A stretch of 7,074 bases of DNA from Acinetobacter lwoffii (lineage in GTDB: Bacteria > Pseudomonadota > Gammaproteobacteria > Pseudomonadales > Moraxellaceae), in contig NZ_DCLL01000005.1 in assembly GCF_002321025.1 (NCBI RefSeq), positions 1 to 7,074 on the forward strand, given 5' to 3'. Shown here one piece after another: positions 7,041 through 7,074 of this stretch. The translations under genes and the position numbers were made by a program. The stretch's first letter is position 1. The number at the start of each line of letters is the position of its first letter. The notes under the pieces were generated by a model, which was not told the DNA's origin, searched no databases, and was given only the letters and a program-made list of their open reading frames with translations.

Positions 7041-7061
7041 ATCTATTTTAAAGAAATAGAT
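7041..7061 (+). terminator. A+T-rich hairpin after the operon, possible terminator
   Basis: ATCTATTT at 7041-7048 is perfectly complemented by AAATAGAT at 7054-7061 around a 5-nt loop, starting 12 bases after the last stop codon. The position suits an end-of-operon terminator, but the stem has only two G-C pairs' worth of strength and is followed by CTCTTGCG rather than a T-run. It could equally be a protein-binding dyad. Confidence 0.35.
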
Positions 7062-7074
7062 CTCTTGCGAAAGT

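Noticed and set aside
7057..7074. Possible insertion-sequence end (CTCTTGCGAAAGT) at the right edge
   Set aside because: The stretch faintly resembles ends of some IS5-group elements, but it is too short, no opposite end or target duplication is in the window, and it cannot be supported.

Overview
The window holds one compact four-gene operon, all on the + strand, that reads as a Wadjet/MksBEFG-type plasmid-defence condensin. It is preceded by the 3' end of an unrelated or undetermined gene and a 362-bp AT-rich intergenic region. The DNA is A+T-rich, uses Gram-negative-style Shine-Dalgarno spacing, and has codon use and protein composition that would fit a low-GC gammaproteobacterium such as Acinetobacter or another member of the Moraxellaceae. 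That placement is an inference from general look only; no rRNA or housekeeping gene is present to prove it.

Layout: 1-204 is the C-terminal 67 codons of a basic protein that I cannot identify. Positions 205-566 are non-coding. They carry a weak hairpin just after the upstream stop codon, a striking 63-bp interrupted palindrome with perfect 13-bp arms, and a diverged direct copy of its left half about 113 bp further on. A candidate promoter overlaps that second copy. The operon then runs 567-7028: a 1227-residue SMC/MukB-like ATPase (JetC-like), a 212-residue MukE/kite-like protein (JetB-like), a 414-residue MukF/kleisin-like protein (JetA-like) and a 290-residue Toprim protein (JetD-like). 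The gaps are 12 bp, a 4-bp ATGA overlap, and 13 bp, so the genes are almost certainly co-transcribed and partly translationally coupled. A short A+T-rich hairpin lies 12 bp after the last stop codon.

How they would work together, by analogy with characterised Wadjet systems: the SMC dimer, kleisin and kite proteins form a loop-extruding condensin that recognises small circular DNA, and the Toprim subunit cleaves it. The assignment rests on four things seen here together: SMC head motifs at both ends of a coiled-coil protein, two small partners of the right size and order for kite and kleisin subunits, and a Toprim protein with a glutamate and a DxD motif resembling topoisomerase VI A / JetD. 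The gene order C-B-A-D is the reverse, for the first three genes, of the usual JetABCD (MksFEBG) order. The sequences look divergent from the best-known types, so this may be an under-described Wadjet subtype.
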